This document shows positions 18,501 through 27,161 of a stretch of DNA of 29,392 nt, piece by piece; the first letter of the stretch is position 1, and every line of letters starts with the position of its first letter. Made by a program: the position numbers and the translations under genes. Source of the stretch: Dimorphilus gyrociliatus. Lineage: Eukaryota; Annelida; Polychaeta; Dinophilidae. Location of the stretch: contig CAJFCJ010000106.1 of assembly GCA_904063045.1 (NCBI GenBank), positions 1-29,392 of the forward strand, written 5' to 3'. The notes beneath the pieces were generated by a model. It had not been told where the DNA came from. It was given only the letters and a program-made list of their open reading frames with translations, and searched no databases.

Positions 18501-21500
18501 AATAGAATAAGATGTTTGAAAAATTCAAAAAATATTCAACAATGTTTTTCAAGTGGAAAAATGTAATGGTTTTTCATATAAAATGTGTATTTTTTCATTT
18601 ATTCAATTTTCTAGACGTAAAACACCAAAAAAAAAGCCTCTTCAAATTGAATGTTCAAGAATATCTATAAAAACAGTTAAAGATTGTTCAGAAAATGATA
18701 ATGTGGTTATTGTAGATGATACTTGCTATTATATGTTTAAGTACTATGGAACATCAACATTTGAAAAATTACAAACATTTTGTACAGATAGAAATTTAAC
18801 TTTGGCTGATTTTCCAGCAGCTAAAAAATTTCTAGTTTTAAAACATTTAGAAGAGTATTCAAAATTTTTTATAAAATTTTCCGGAAGTAAGAATTCTATC
18901 TCTCTGTCTCTCTGTCTCTCTCTCTCTCTCTTTCTCTCTCTTATATAAATTTTTAATCCATTCAAGTATATAGATTAACAAAGGATAAAAAGGATAAGGA
19001 AATATTTACAACTTCTTCAAAAACAACACTAGATTTTCCAATTTTTGGATATTTTGGCGTATCCAGCATTCCTGAGGAAATAAATGCAATTTTGGAAAAT
19101 AGAAATATTCATATATTTAATAGAAATAATGAATTAGTAAAAACAAAAAAATGCCCCAAATGTTTTCATATAAAACAAGAGTTTGTCTTTGGAAATCATT
19201 TAAAAACAAAATATAACTCTCCATATATTTTAGTTTGTTTTCATTTTTTTTTCAGAGAAAGCTCCACCTGGCTTGATGTTGTTCAAGAAACTCTCATTGA
19301 TTGCGATCGAATTAAAATGACTAATGTTGTTTGTCAAAAATCTCAAGATCAAGGTGAGAAATATTTCTTAAGTGTTTTTTTTTCTTGTTTTTTATATAGG
19401 ATTGGGTTTAGGTTTATTTCGATTTAAACCTTAACCCTAACTAGAACTTTTTGTCTCTCTCTCTCTCTTTCAGTTTTTCAAACTACTCTAGTTGAAGGGA
19501 TTTATGGAATTGAATCACTTTTTGAAAATTATCAATTATTCTTTTGTAAGGATGATAATATATTCATCAACGTTGCCTACGTCTGCGACGGAATTGCGGA
19601 TTGTTACTCGTCGGAAGATGAACTCAATTGTTCAACTACCAATCATTACTCTCTCTTCAGGTGTCTATCCAATCACCAATACATTCCACTCTTACAAGTT
19701 TGCAATCATATTTCTAATTGTTTTGATCAATCCGACGAGTACAATTGTAGTAAGAGAAATGCTTTAATAATAATACCTTTTAATCCAATAATAATTCGTT
19801 AACATTTTTTGACCTACTTATTACATAGAATACAAAGAATGCTCAATTGGGTATGTAATTTTCATAGTTAATTCTCTATTCTTTCACGAATTTTCCTTTT
19901 AAAAAACAAAAAGGGAAAAAGCTTGCCTGAATGGAAAATGTATAAGTGAAAAGTTTTTCAACGATAACGAACGTCATTGCATCGATAACAGCGACGAAAA
20001 TGAAGAAAATCTTCCTGAAAACGTGAATAATCTAGACGACTGTAATGTGATAATTTTCACGAATGATTTCATTGTGATAAACAAAATAATAACTTCTTAA
20101 AGATTGTAGAGATCGTGAACAAAACGTTTGCGATGAAAAGTGTAGGCCTAATTGGTTATTTGGCGATGGAAAATACGATTGTTTTGATAAAACTGATGAA
20201 ACTCCTAATGCACTTGAAAATTATAATAAATCGAATTATTGCTATTTATATTATAATTCATTGGGATATGCAAAGTCAAATCTATTTAGGAGAATTGAAT
20301 GTGAAAATGTTTCATGTCATATTGGAGAATACAAGTGTCACAGACTCAACTATTGTATATCAATAGAACAGATCTGTGATGGAATAAATCATTGTCCACT
20401 TGGCGATGATGAGATAGTTTGTGGTGAGTAGTTAAAGTTCATTTGTTCACTTTTCTCTTTCTCTCTGTTGGCAGTTTGGTTCAATCACTTTCATTCCCTA
20501 TAATTCACCCAAAATGTCTCCCTTCCCACTCTATATCTTTTTCTCTTAATCATTCTACCTGCAAACTACCTCTCTCATTATACTTACTTTCTTCCCTTAA
20601 TTACTAAATCATCTCTAAATAATTTTGGTTACTTTCCTCCCTCACTTGGTCAATGCTTTCTATCAGTCATTCACTCTGTCTTAGTTTTTCTACCAACTCC
20701 CTTTCTCATTCTACTAACTATCTTGCCTCATTTAATCCATTGTCCCTCTCTCTTACTCACTTTCCCTATCCACTCCATGTCTCATTTTACTTATTTTCTT
20801 CCCTTGTTAATTCAATTGTCCCTGTCATTCAATCCCTTTTTCTCTTTCTTTCTCTATCTATCTTTTTCTCTATCTTGGTCTCTTTTTATATATAACTTTG
20901 CCTGTTACCTTTCTCTCTCTCTCTCTCTCTCTCTTTCTACCACTCTTTTCCTATCACTCTCTTTTTATCACTCTTTTTCTATCACTCTCTTTCTATCAAT
21001 CTCTTTCAGTCACTCACTTTTCATACCAATTCCCTCTTTTCATTCTACTTACTTTCTTCCCTCACTTATTATATCCTCTATCAATTTATTCCTAAATCTA
21101 AGTGTGAGTTTGCTTTTTTTAAGAGTCTTTTAAACCAAAAGGATTTTTTAAATGTAAAAATGGAGGATATTTACCTTACTATAAAGTTTGCGATGGCATC
21201 GTTCATTGCAAACACGGAAGTGATGAAATATTATGCAATAAATACGAAAATTCCATGAAAAAAATAAAAAATTGCTACGAACCTTCAACTTTTTCAATGA
21301 ATTGCAATTTTAGCGTTTTTCAACCATCCGCCATTTTAAGTGAAATTTATAGAAAAATATTAATAGATGGTAAATTACATGGTAATAATCTTAAAAAATC
21401 TCTAAATCTGTTTAATTTAAAAATTTTAAATGGAAATTATTATAATAATTTCACTACAAAATTATTTCCAAATATAATTTATCTAAAATTATCAAAATTT

Positions 21501-23506
21501 TCACAAAATTTTGGGAATTTTTCCAAAGTTTTTACATCACCTCTGCCAATGTTACAATATCTAGATTTATCATTTAATCCTATAAAAACAATGGAATTTT
21601 TTAAGATATTAAATGGAAAAAATCTAAAATATTTAGATATTTCTTGGACAAAAATTTCAAAAATGTTTTATAAAGAATTGAAAAATTTAAAAAATTTAGA
21701 AATTTTAAAAATAAGAAATTGTAATTTAAAATTAATAGAAAAATTATCATTTAAACAATTTGAAAATAATCTTATTGAAATTGATATGAGTTTAACAAAT
21801 TTACCAAAATTTTCATTAACAACAATTGCTGAAGGATTGAAAAATGTGAAAAAAGTTTGGATAGATGATAGAATTTTATGTTGTATATTATGGCGTTACG
21901 TAAATGAAAAAATTGATTGTAAATCAATTGATACACTCCATAAAACTTGTTCAAATTTAATAAGTTTTAATTTAACACGTTTTATATTTTGGATTCTATC
22001 ATTTTTTGGTATTTTGGGGAATTTTTTCTGTATTTTATTTGTTAGCTTTTCCAGTAGTTTCCAGTCAAAATATTTCTGTTTATTATATTCCAGTGGAAAG
22101 CTTTTAACAGCAATTTATTCATTAATTATCTCCATTTTTGATTTACATTACGGCGATACGTATTTAAAAAATTACGAAATTTGGAAATATAGTTTAATTT
22201 GTAAATTTCTTGCGCCAATTATGGTTCCATCTTTACTATTGTCATCTTTAAGTATGCTATCAATTACAATGGAGAGATACCAGGCTATTGAAAAACCATT
22301 TGAAAAGCCATTTTTAGCGAAAAATTCCAAACTTTTCGCAATAAGCCTATTAGCTATTTTCCTATCTTTTCTATTATTTACATTATTTTTTAAACATTTC
22401 AATTTTAAAGATTCTTCAATATGTTTCTTTTTATATACAAAGATGACGGTGGCAACTGCTGATTGGTTTTTAACATTTACGCTATTTACAATAATCTTGC
22501 CATTAATCAAATTTCTAATATTATTCCTATATATGAAAATTGCCTATATGGTTGAATATTCAAGTTCAATGACTCGTTCTAGAGAAAAGAAAACAAAATC
22601 AATCCAACAAAGTATATTTGTATTATCATTTTCAAATATATTGCTATGGTTACCAGTTTCCATAGATGGTTGGTATTGTATTGGTTAAAGTTAGATTTTA
22701 GGGTTGGGGTTGGGGTTAGGGTTAGGTTTAGGGTTAACACTAACATTTAATATTTTTCTTTAATCCTCCATTTTTTTCTTCTTCTAGGATTTCTATCATT
22801 ATTTATTAATTTAAATATTAAAAATGAAATCTATACGTTATTTCTATCAATTTTCCTTCTATTAAATTCTGTACTAAATCCTTTTCTATTCTATTCTGGT
22901 AAATTTTACCAATACATTCAATCTTTGAAAGATATATCATTAAAAGAAAGGTTAGGGTTATTTTTTTTTTAAATATTTGAATTTTTTAAAAAAAAATCTT
23001 TTCTTTTCTCAGATTATCAATAGAAAATCAAATAAAAGATGAAATGTTAAAAAAATGTATATATTTCATAAAAAATTCTTAACAATTAATAACAATTTTT
23101 TTTCTCCTTTTTTGCTACAGATATAAAATGTTTGAATAAAATCTTTCAATATTGTATGATTAATTCAAATTTAAAAGATGAATTTGAACCAATGGTTGAA
23201 TGTAAAGATGATAAATCCATATTGGAAAGTGTAACTGGCATGTTTGATTGTTTAAATTTTTTAAACAATTATGATTTATCATTGAATAAGTCTATTAATT
23301 TGGATTCTGTTGTTTATCAGGTTATTTAAATAAACGTAAAAAAATTTCTTTTCTTTACATTTTTTTGAAAACAGAAAAAAAATAATAGTTATAGATTGAA
23401 TTTAGGAAATGTGAAAGAAAAAACTATCCTATCAGAAAAGGAAGATGTACAAATTCTTGGAAATATTGTTAGAAAACTCCTTCAAAGAAGAGTATTGAAT
23501 AGTTGA
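15074..23506 (+). CDS. LGR/relaxin-receptor-like GPCR with SRCR-like, C-type-lectin-like, LDLa and LRR ectodomain
   Basis: Model: exons 15074-15384, 15440-15513, 15572-16192, 16264-16527, 17426-17692, 17751-17977, 18041-18185, 18274-18562, 18615-18886, 18967-19180, 19256-19353, 19474-19749, 19829-19850, 19914-20041, 20103-20423, 21124-22683, 22788-22950, 23013-23056, 23121-23320, 23375-23506. Every junction is GT-AG and all phases agree, giving about 1875 residues. The exon 4 donor is the weakest: a stronger gtaagt at 16535 would break the frame, so I chose gtgaat at 16528. Exon ends may be off by a base or two. LDLa-LRR-7TM order is known from relaxin receptors (RXFP1/2) and molluscan GRL101. 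The SRCR-like and lectin-like additions are unusual. Met at 15074 is followed by an aromatic-hydrophobic N-terminus that may be a signal peptide; a splice acceptor just upstream leaves room for an earlier exon. It is expected in the plasma membrane; ligand unknown. Confidence 0.8.
15572..16192 (+). other. Receptor exon 3: first copy of a repeated ~207-residue module
   Basis: A single exon encodes a Cys-containing module of no family I recognise. Landmarks: a start around FAKRIG, Cys-Ser-Lys-Ser, a middle ISCSF, the motif SKTYGKF, IICNLICKD, and a closing PPSPMLTNCEINKN...YVECS. The same landmarks recur in order in exons 5-7. It could be a divergent beta-rich extracellular domain. It contains several Asn-x-Ser/Thr sites (for example NLTENIS), consistent with secretion. 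Confidence 0.65.
16264..16534 (+). other. Receptor exon 4: SRCR-like domain 2
   Basis: SNRVCKELGYDSLHSL fits the SRCR core V-C-x-x-L-G-Y/F, followed by an Ile-rich strand and a terminal QQC. An SRCR domain usually has 6-8 Cys; fewer are visible here, so this is a divergent or reduced form. The exon end is uncertain (16527 or 16534). Confidence 0.6.
16680..17225 (+). repeat. GA-rich polypurine tract in receptor intron 4
   Basis: About 540 bp of degenerate (GA)n with aaagaaatagagag-like motifs recurring every 60-100 bp; the purest run is near 17038-17060. It makes up most of an 890-bp intron. Long Ser/Leu frames on the other strand are by-products of the CT composition. Confidence 0.9.
17426..18185 (+). 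other. Receptor exons 5-7: second copy of the repeated module, split by two introns
   Basis: Exons 5 (17426-17692), 6 (17751-17977) and 7 (18041-18185) encode 213 codons that repeat the landmarks of exon 3: FAVEKS, NLCSKSNF, LECSY, QTKTYGNF, SFICGK and PPYLTDCGISKN...YPECQ. Both copies end in the same phase with the codon split after a G. The introns at 17693-17750 and 17978-18040 have no counterpart in copy one. The second contains telomere-like repeats. Confidence 0.7.
18004..18038 (+). repeat. Telomere-like CCCTAA run within receptor intron 6
   Basis: Degenerate ccccaaccctaaaacctaaa continuing into ctaaccctaaccc makes up over half of a 63-bp intron and ends directly at its acceptor (cag, 18038-18040). 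Confidence 0.9.
18274..18562 (+). other. Receptor exon 8: SRCR-like domain 3
   Basis: VQKICQFFTFPYGTVVV followed by NRIRCLKNSKNIQQC matches the SRCR order Cys-x-x-LGF ... vRC-x-G-x-E-x-x-L-x-x-C. It is the clearest of the three SRCR-like segments. It follows module copy two just as domain 2 follows copy one, so module plus SRCR forms the duplicated unit. Confidence 0.65.
18615..19353 (+). other. Receptor exons 9-11: C-type-lectin-like domain
   Basis: DDTCYYMFKYYGTSTFEKLQ is followed by TFCTDRNLTLADF, which fits the CTLD opening (Cys-Tyr/Phe ... aromatic-x-x-Ala ... Cys-x-x-x-x-x-x-Leu-Ala). Exon 11 closes with an IDCDRIKMTNVVCQ segment, fitting the last Cys pair. The usual Glu-Pro-Asn/Gln-Pro-Asp sugar motif and the WND core are not clear, so calcium-dependent sugar binding is doubtful. 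Intron 9 has a CT microsatellite (about 18898-18944). Confidence 0.6.
19453..19470 (+). repeat. CT microsatellite at the 3' end of receptor intron 11
   Basis: A pure (CT/TC) run serves as the polypyrimidine tract before the acceptor at 19471-19473. A degenerate telomere-like stretch (gggtttagg ... cttaaccctaac) lies just upstream at about 19401-19441. Confidence 0.8.
19474..21240 (+). other. Receptor exons 12-16 start: about five LDLa repeats
   Basis: LDL-receptor class A units are recognisable by Cys-Asp-Gly-Ile and Ser-Asp-Glu cores: VCDGIADCYSSEDELNC and VCNHISNCFDQSDEYNC (exon 12), HCIDNSDENEE (exons 13-14), a degenerate DCFDKTDE followed by ICDGINHCPLGDDEIVC (exon 15), and VCDGIVHCKHGSDEILC (start of exon 16). 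The acidic calcium cage (Asp ... Asp-Glu) is kept in most. Exon 13 (19829-19850) is only 22 bases. In relaxin receptors LDLa is needed for activation rather than for high-affinity binding. Confidence 0.85.
20424..21123 (+). repeat. CT-rich 700-bp receptor intron 15
   Basis: The intron from gtgagt (20424) to ttttttaag (21123) is strongly pyrimidine-rich, with the purest (CT)n at about 20917-20935 and repeated tatcactctctttc-like units near 20945-21005. Ser/Leu-rich frames here are compositional artefacts. Together with the GA tract of intron 4 it is the largest intron of the gene. Confidence 0.85.
21250..21965 (+). other. Receptor exon 16: leucine-rich repeats
   Basis: Repeats of the type LxxLxLSxN are seen: PNIIYLKLSKF, PMLQYLDLSFNPI, KNLKYLDISWTKI, KNLEILKIRNCNL and NLIEIDMSLTNL. 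They end in a Cys-containing cap (RILCCILW ... KIDCKSI ... KTCSNL) directly before helix 1, as in LGR-family receptors. There are about six repeats, fewer than the ~10 of vertebrate relaxin receptors. Confidence 0.8.
21966..22950 (+). other. Receptor exons 16-17: seven-transmembrane domain
   Basis: Helix 1 carries ILGNFF (conserved Gly-Asn). Helix 3 ends in ITMERYQAIEKPF, i.e. Glu-Arg-Tyr in place of Asp-Arg-Tyr (about 22268-22300). Helix 5 has ILPLIKF, helix 6 FSNILLWLPVSIDGW, and helix 7 SVLNPFLFYSGKF with Asn-Pro-x-x-Phe instead of Asn-Pro-x-x-Tyr. These place it in rhodopsin-like class A, near LGRs. A single intron (22684-22787) splits helix 6 from helix 7. Confidence 0.85.
22691..22738 (+). 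repeat. Telomere-like TTAGGG run in receptor intron 16
   Basis: The run tttagggttggggttggggt continues as tagggttaggtttagggtta and fills the first half of the 104-bp intron. The next intron (22951-23012) even starts with gttagggtta as its donor. Confidence 0.9.
22951..23506 (+). other. Receptor exons 18-20: cytoplasmic tail
   Basis: After helix 7 and a short amphipathic stretch (YIQSLKDISLKER), three small exons give a tail of ~125 residues with acidic and Ser/Thr-rich parts, ending at TGA 23504-23506. If the intron at 23057-23120 were not removed, a TAA at about 23082 would give a shorter tail, so the two ends could be alternative. AATAAA-type signals follow at 23580-23595. Confidence 0.6.
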
Positions 23507-24108
23507 AAATATAAAGAAAACAAATGAAATTTTTGAAATTTTCATTAATATTTTCATTTTCTTTTGTAAAAAAACAAGAAAATAAATAAATAAATATATA
23601 GACAGAGAGATTTTTTAAAAGATTTAATATACATCAGTTTCTCTAGTAATTTTTAAATATAACTATAAAATAAATCATTTCCAATTCAGGTTAGGGTTAG
23701 ATTAGAAAAATATAGGCACTATTGGCAATAAATATCCATTTTGAATAATTCCCTAACCATTCATTTCTTTTCTTCATTACAAGAGATTTCAAATATTTTT
23801 CAACAACTAGAGCAAAGAAATTTTTATTTAGATAGACTACTTACGCCATCTAGTGACTATTTAAGTGTATTTTGCATGTTGATATACTATTGATTAAGCT
23901 TGTATTGTATTATAATAAAGAAAAAATAAATAAATGTATTAATGAATCTTGGAGATATAAAAAATTCAGTCTGTATTTCTCTCTTTCTCTCTCTTTTTAT
24001 GTGTCTCTCTTGTCACGATCTTTGATGATTTTCTCTAACTGAAGAGAAGAAGAGCAACAAGAGAAAAAAAACTCAACCACCACCTTTTTCACTCATCTCT
24101 ATAAAGAA
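23507..24108. other. Intergenic stretch with poly(A) signals, telomere-like motif and CT tract
   Basis: Overlapping aataaataaataaat at about 23580-23595 is a likely receptor polyadenylation signal. A ggttagggttag motif sits at 23690-23701. A (CT)-rich run at 23978-24012 lies ~100 bp upstream of the next gene's ATG. I see no further gene. Confidence 0.6.
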
Positions 24109-25403
24109 ATGTTTTGCCAATGGATTTTTATATGGATTTTTCAAATTGTATTTTGTTCTTTTGATGACAAATATAATCCTGTAAATATCACTCTGAAACA
24201 ATCAACTGATCAATCAACAACTCGCCATAGTTCACCTAGTTCATTGGCAGTTAATGGTAAATTTTCACCGCATCAAGTAGACTACCAAGTTTGTAGTCAT
24301 ACGCTTGTAGGAATTAATCAATGGCTTTTGATACGTTTCGAAAGAGCTTATATCATTCAAACAATCAGGATTTTGAATAGATATAATCATTTGAATAGGT
24401 TGCAACAACTTAAAATTGGTACTCTACTCAATAATGATATTGCAGTAGTTGACATTCATCAATTCCAAACATTTGCTTTCCATAATCCTGTTATTGGAGC
24501 GGCTCGTTCAAAAACATTCAATTATATTGACAAACCTCATTACGCCACTTCCGTTATTCTGTCTACGTTACGTAACGGTTATATGATTATTTGTCAAGTG
24601 GAAATATGGAATTTGGTGAATATTGGTAAAAATCAGTTGACTGCTAGCAACCGCCCAGCTGATAATACTCATCTTGCAGTTGATGGTGAATGTAATGCAG
24701 TCTACCGAGCGGCTGGTACCAGCATTCTCTGCCAATATATCAACCTTGGTGGAAAGTTGATCTTGGAAAGAAAAGCGTCGTCTTTGCAGTATCAATCGTT
24801 GCGTTAAACGGTACTTTACAAAGATTAAGAAATCTTCTCGTTACACTTTCCAACCATGACGTCATTCCAACGATGGAATGCGACTATTAGGGTTAGGGTT
24901 AGGAATGCGACTATTACGAAGGAGCGTTACCATTGTATACTACTATGAGATGTCCAAAATCCACAATTGCCTGTTACCTATCAGCTCAAATTGTATCGAA
25001 ACCTGGAGGTAGCGACACACTAATCCTCTGCGAAGTTGACGTTTTTGGCTATAATCTCGATACAAATCTAAAGATTAACGTAATCGCTTATAACGAAACG
25101 GATTATCAATATCTCACAAAATTTAAAGAGAACGACTGTACAAATTTGAAGAAATTTACTGTTAATATTGCAGAATTTAAAGTAGCCATGTTTGAAATGG
25201 TATTCAAAGGAGTTGCAATTGAAAATGATTGCCAAAGCAGAAAGTTTAATGCCATTTCAACATTCATTCAAAATCGAAAATTAAAAGCTAACGATTGTTT
25301 TCTTCAACAAACAAACAATGGATACTATAAAGAAAGGGATATGTATGATAGTTGTCATTTTCTTTGCCAATGCAACTCCTTTCAATGTCATTTGTTATCA
25401 TTG
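24109..25403 (+). pseudogene. Secreted fucolectin-like protein with two F5/8-type C (FTP) domains, broken
   Basis: Met at 24109 starts a signal-like hydrophobic stretch (WIFIWIFQIVFCS). Domain 1 shows the fucolectin order: NITLKQSTDQS, LAVNGKF, VCSHT, NQWLLIRF, IIQTIRILNRYN, then a CQVEIWN end near residue 165. Domain 2 follows (NQLTASNRPADNTHLAVDG). A one-base frame change around 24715-24740 separates it from its continuation, recognisable by PWWKVDLGKK at about 24744-24773. A TAG at 24888-24890 comes from a telomere-repeat insertion. The frame then resumes (TMRCPKSTIACYLSAQ ... LILCEVDVFGYNLD) and runs into a Cys-rich C-terminal part up to the LTR at 25404. FTP lectins bind fucose or sialylated sugars and often act in innate defence. 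Two independent lesions suggest a dead gene, unless tiny introns are removed. Confidence 0.75.
24875..24916. repeat. Telomere-repeat insertion flanked by a 15-bp duplication
   Basis: The 15 bases ggaatgcgactatta occur at 24875-24889 and again at 24902-24916. Between them is only gggttagggtta, two telomeric units. Total added length is 27 bp, which keeps the reading frame, but the first repeat base triplet creates TAG. Confidence 0.95.
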
Positions 25404-26338
25404 TGTACTTTGTTGTATTGTAATTGTAGGAATTTCTGGTTCGTCACAACTGTAATCGTCCTTTCCAATCATTTACCAACTTGCCAAAGTACTCAAACAA
25501 ATAGAACCTTTAAAGTTCGTCCACAAATAGTCTAACAAAGGCAATTTCGGTAGAAATTAATTAACAAAACACCAGTATTTCGTCCAAAGAATATGTATTG
25601 AGTAAAATGAGCTTCTAGTTCTAAACAAGCTAGTTTAAACAACTAGCTGACAGTTAGAAAACTGAACTATCAACTGTTAATTTTGTAGGGCTTATATACT
25701 CTTTTAAGGGTTGATAGTTCACAAATTTCAATGTTCACAAAAACAAAAGTAACATTTGAAGACAAAGAAAAGTTGTAAATATGGTCATGTTTTTATTGTT
25801 TTCCTCTTCTAAATAATAGTTGAATTTCTCAGGTTGGAGAGTTGCATAAGATGTAACAATTTTAGTAGGACAAGTCCAACAATCAAGAAAACATGTAGAT
25901 TGTATATTTGACCGTTTTTATATTCTACCTTAATAATGATATTCAATTGATTGAGTTAGTAAATTTAGCATCAGCATATAAGGAGGAAGTATATCTGATT
26001 AATGCATGTTAAAAAGAACAGTATTGTGTATACAATACTGTTGAATAGTCAATATAATCTAAACTTAAAATTTAAGCATAATTGATAATTAATTGAACTA
26101 GTTTTAGTTTGAAATCATAAATTTATAGATTAATAAATTGTAATATTAATGCTAGGTTGCAAATAGCAAATATTCTTTATATAATTCAATAGGTTTTATT
26201 GCTGCATAATGTGTATGCACTGCCCTATGCGAAACTAGGTCACTACTGCTTATCTTTATGAGTGCTATCTGCATAGTACAATACTGGTTCAATACTACTT
26301 CTCTATTGTAGAATATAGCTGATGAATGTATGTTCACA
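25404..26338 (-). mobile_element. Solo LTR of the copy B/C family
   Basis: It matches 10173-11108 from end to end with scattered substitutions and a small local difference near 25828, so it is older than the B/C pair. It begins (plus strand) TGTACTTTGTTG and ends GTTCACA. No internal sequence is attached on either side. Left flank (cattg) and right flank (ctgat) do not form a target duplication. Confidence 0.9.
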
Positions 26339-26375
26339 CTGATACCAATCAAGTTGGATTGGGACAACTGAACAA

Positions 26376-26548
26376 GCATAATTGAAATACACTATATGTC
26401 TATAATTTAATGGAATTTATTGTGGCACATTGTTTATTCACCTTAGTTCTATGTCACTGCTTATCTCTACCAGTGCTATCAGCACAGCACAATCACGGTT
26501 TACACTACTTATCTATTGCAAAATATATCTAACCGATATACACGTACA
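26376..26548 (-). mobile_element. Diverged LTR-end remnant of a related element
   Basis: From aagcataattga to cacgtaca this stretch aligns with the outer end of the family LTR: tcactgcttatctctaccag matches the LTR's tcactactgcttatctttat region, followed by similar tactacttatctattg and a TGTAC terminus on the minus strand. Identity is far lower than for the solo LTR. It lies only ~40 bp from it, in the same orientation. Confidence 0.75.
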
Positions 26549-26623
26549 GTAAGTATTAATGTCTAAAAAGTAAGTCTTGTCTTTTTTTTTCCATATTTTG
26601 GAATTTTGATATAATATAATTCC

Positions 26624-26893
26624 AGAAATACAAATGATTCAGTCAGTTCATCAAATGAACAAGCAAAAGTTTTTCATGAAGTTTTGCGCAGTTTGGAATG
26701 AAAAATGTGTTGTAATAGCTTAGCTAATATGCTGATTTTACCCTGTAGTCATGTGCTGACTTGTAAACAATGTCTATTGAGTCTTCCGAAATCTGAGTGT
26801 CCTTCTTGCAGGGCTGCAATAAGAGGATATGTTGTTATCAATACAGACTTAGATAGCTTAAACCTCCATTTTGGAAATCTTCACAAAATATGA
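26624..26893 (+). pseudogene. RING-finger protein fragment
   Basis: An acceptor-like ttccag at 26619-26624 precedes a frame with Ser/Glu-rich residues, a TGA at 26699-26701, and then (from ATG 26705) a RING-HC-like segment: a Cys pair, LPCSHVLTCKQC and ECPSCRAAI, i.e. the Cys-x-His-x(4)-Cys-x-x-Cys ... Cys-x-x-Cys part of C3HC4 E3 ligases. The first Cys-x-x-Cys pair is not clean. The frame ends SLNLHFGNLHKI. It could be the C-terminus of an E3 ligase of IAP/MGRN type, but the in-frame stop and imperfect first pair point to decay. The TGA could also be avoided by splicing that I cannot see. Confidence 0.5.
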
Positions 26894-27161
26894 ACCGAAA
26901 ATTATTTATTAAATTAAAGAACATAGATATTTATCATCAAAGTAATAATTCCTCAAGAAAATGACGAAAGTGCTATTAATAAGGAATCATCAATAGATAA
27001 TGCAAGTGAAAGCAACACAAAATCAGGTAATTTCAATAGTTAAAAAATATTAGAAGCTCACCATGAATCATTTTTAACAGTTGAGGCTTTCTTTTGACTT
27101 TAACTCATCTGAATTACCAAATAATGAAAAAGAATTTAGCTTAAACCTCCATTTTGGAAAC
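26854..27161 (+). repeat. 24-bp direct repeat, partial duplication of the RING gene 3' end
   Basis: The sequence tagcttaaacctccattttg plus gaaa is at about 26854-26877 and again at about 27138-27161, in both cases within a frame reading SLNLHFGN. Around 26945-27028 lies another coding-like stretch (PQENDESAINKESS) ending in cag|gtaatt. This looks like a duplicated, decayed copy of the same terminal exon. Confidence 0.6.

Noticed and set aside
20653-21133. Ser/Leu/Phe-rich reading frames on the plus strand
   Set aside because: They lie in the CT-rich intron 15 between two well-supported LDLa exons; low-complexity artefact.
22691-22738. A chromosome end or true telomere
   Set aside because: Runs are short, degenerate, in both orientations and lie inside introns, so they are interstitial repeats.
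24888-24903. The gttagggttag in the lectin exon as a functional mini-intron
   Set aside because: At 11-27 bases it is far below the 45-bp minimum of the other introns here; the 15-bp duplication is better explained as insertion.
25404-25535. Continuation of the lectin gene reading frame past 25404
   Set aside because: From 25404 the sequence is the solo LTR; the open frame is read-through into it.
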